Source: Eudromia elegans (lineage: Eukaryota; Chordata; Aves; Tinamiformes; Tinamidae). Taken from it: 64,000 nucleotides of DNA. Both the position numbers and the translations under genes were made by a program. Shown piece by piece: positions 63,001-64,000 of this stretch. The stretch's first letter is position 1. Each line of letters begins with the position of its first letter. The notes beneath the pieces are model-generated. The model was not told where the DNA came from. It searched no databases and saw only the letters and a program-made list of their open reading frames with translations. The stretch covers positions 3,160,896 to 3,224,895 of the forward strand of contig PTEX01000060.1 of NCBI GenBank assembly GCA_003342815.1, written 5' to 3'.

Positions 63001-64000
63001 AGTCATGACTGCGATTCCCCCATCCAGGACCTACAAGCGAGAACCTCATGTCCTTCTACAGAAGGTAACAGCAGTGGAGGCTGCACAAGAAGGCAGTAAG
63101 GGGAAGTTCTCCTTCATATCCCAGGAGCCCAGCGAGGAGTTAGGAGGCAGAAATATCTCCTCTAATACAGGCAAATATTTCATACTAGCACACAGGATTG
63201 CTTAAAGTCACAAATGTGACACAAACCTGTCCTATCACAGGACTTGAAAGCTTTAGTACGGTTCCATGATAGAGGCTAAACCCAAATTGTCAGGCTATTA
63301 CTCAAATTTCAGCAAATCCTTCTGAATTCCAGACTGTGTTCCTGCCTGAAATGATTATACATTCATAGCTCCTTACTAAGACCTCACCCGTAACCAGCAC
63401 AGCTGCAGTACTGTCTGTAAGGCACTTCTTGCATTTATTGTGCATTGCTACTGCTTTTGTTACTCATGAACAAATACCACAGTCATCCTAATGAAATGTC
63501 AATGTACTAAAAGGGTTGCATAATTGCAACTGTATTTGGAACTCAGGCAAGTGGCTGGAAATGGTATCAGTAAAAACATTAACACAGGATATTCTTATCA
63601 TGAACAGAGTTTCTTCTCCTCTCTCTCCATTTCCTTTATGACACTAATTTCTATTTTTGATGTTGAAAGACAGAAACAGACAGCATATTGCACTATGTAA
63701 ATAGGAAAGGAAAAGTCCCTGCAGCAGCTTCTAGACTGTTATAAGAAAATGCATTTAGAAACTTGAATATGCTTCTATTTACTCAACTTCAATCCAGGAT
63801 GCATCAGCATTTTTCTTTTTTTTTTTTAAAAGATCTTAAACTCAGCTAAAAGCCTTCACTCCAGACACAGTATTAACCAGAAAGCATTTTATCTCTTGTT
63901 TAAAATACTTTGGATCCTTTTTGCATTCTAGCCTAGTTGGGAGAACTTCCTGGAGCTTTCTTTCAGTTAACCCTTTCTGCTGCACTCAGCAGATGCTGTG

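Larger units (their letters stand above)
58133..64000 (-). other. DLG2: DLG2 intron upstream of the PDZ1-end exon (partial)
   Basis: This stretch lies 5' of the exon at 58132 in gene direction and runs off the right edge. It contains a T15A12 tract (58723-58749), an A24 tract followed by G6 (59358-59387), the perfect inverted repeat at 59949-60030, and a GC- and CpG-richer patch around 62270-63130 that is out of character with the AT-rich surroundings. No DLG2 coding exon is recognisable here; the expected PDZ1 first half with its GLGF loop must lie beyond 64000. Confidence 0.8.

Overview
This is a vertebrate nuclear window, almost certainly from a bird. The evidence is many CR1 LINE fragments, several ending in the ATTCTATGATTCTATG-type tail usual in avian CR1, plus older amniote CR1 and MIR remnants in AT-rich intron sequence. 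No prokaryotic or viral gene layout is present.

The only gene I can support is DLG2 (PSD-93/chapsyn-110), a membrane-associated guanylate kinase scaffold of synapses. It runs on the minus strand, and five internal coding exons lie here: 58132-57963, 34622-34486, 24635-24491, 21499-21358 and 7521-7366. Each has AG acceptor and GT donor dinucleotides, and all phases fit when joined in that order (170, 137, 145, 142 and 156 nt; 750 nt in total). They encode the C-terminal half of PDZ1, all of PDZ2 and the tyrosine- and proline-rich linker before PDZ3. By recall this matches about residues 146-393 of the roughly 870-residue human long isoform. The start codon, the first half of PDZ1, PDZ3, SH3 and guanylate kinase exons lie outside the window. 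The linker text separates DLG2 from DLG1, DLG3 and DLG4.

The rest is intron. The layout in + coordinates is: 1-7365 intron downstream of the linker exon; 7522-21357 intron of 13.8 kb with a nested CR1 and ancient CR1s; 21500-24490 short intron; 24636-34485 intron of 9.9 kb with a (TA)n tract, CR1s and a possible old LTR; 34623-57962 intron of 23.3 kb with CR1 copies in both orientations; 58133-64000 upstream intron with an exceptional perfect 37-bp inverted repeat and a modest CpG-richer patch.

I did not find a new multi-gene system. The observations most worth checking are: (1) the 82-bp perfect hairpin at 59949-60030; (2) the linker exon at 7366-7521, which is frame-symmetric, has a weak donor and has three UGCAUG (RBFOX-type) motifs close by, suggesting a regulated cassette exon; (3) the phase structure that would let the whole PDZ2 exon pair be skipped in frame; (4) an inverted CR1 pair able to form double-stranded RNA; (5) a nested CR1-in-CR1 insertion.
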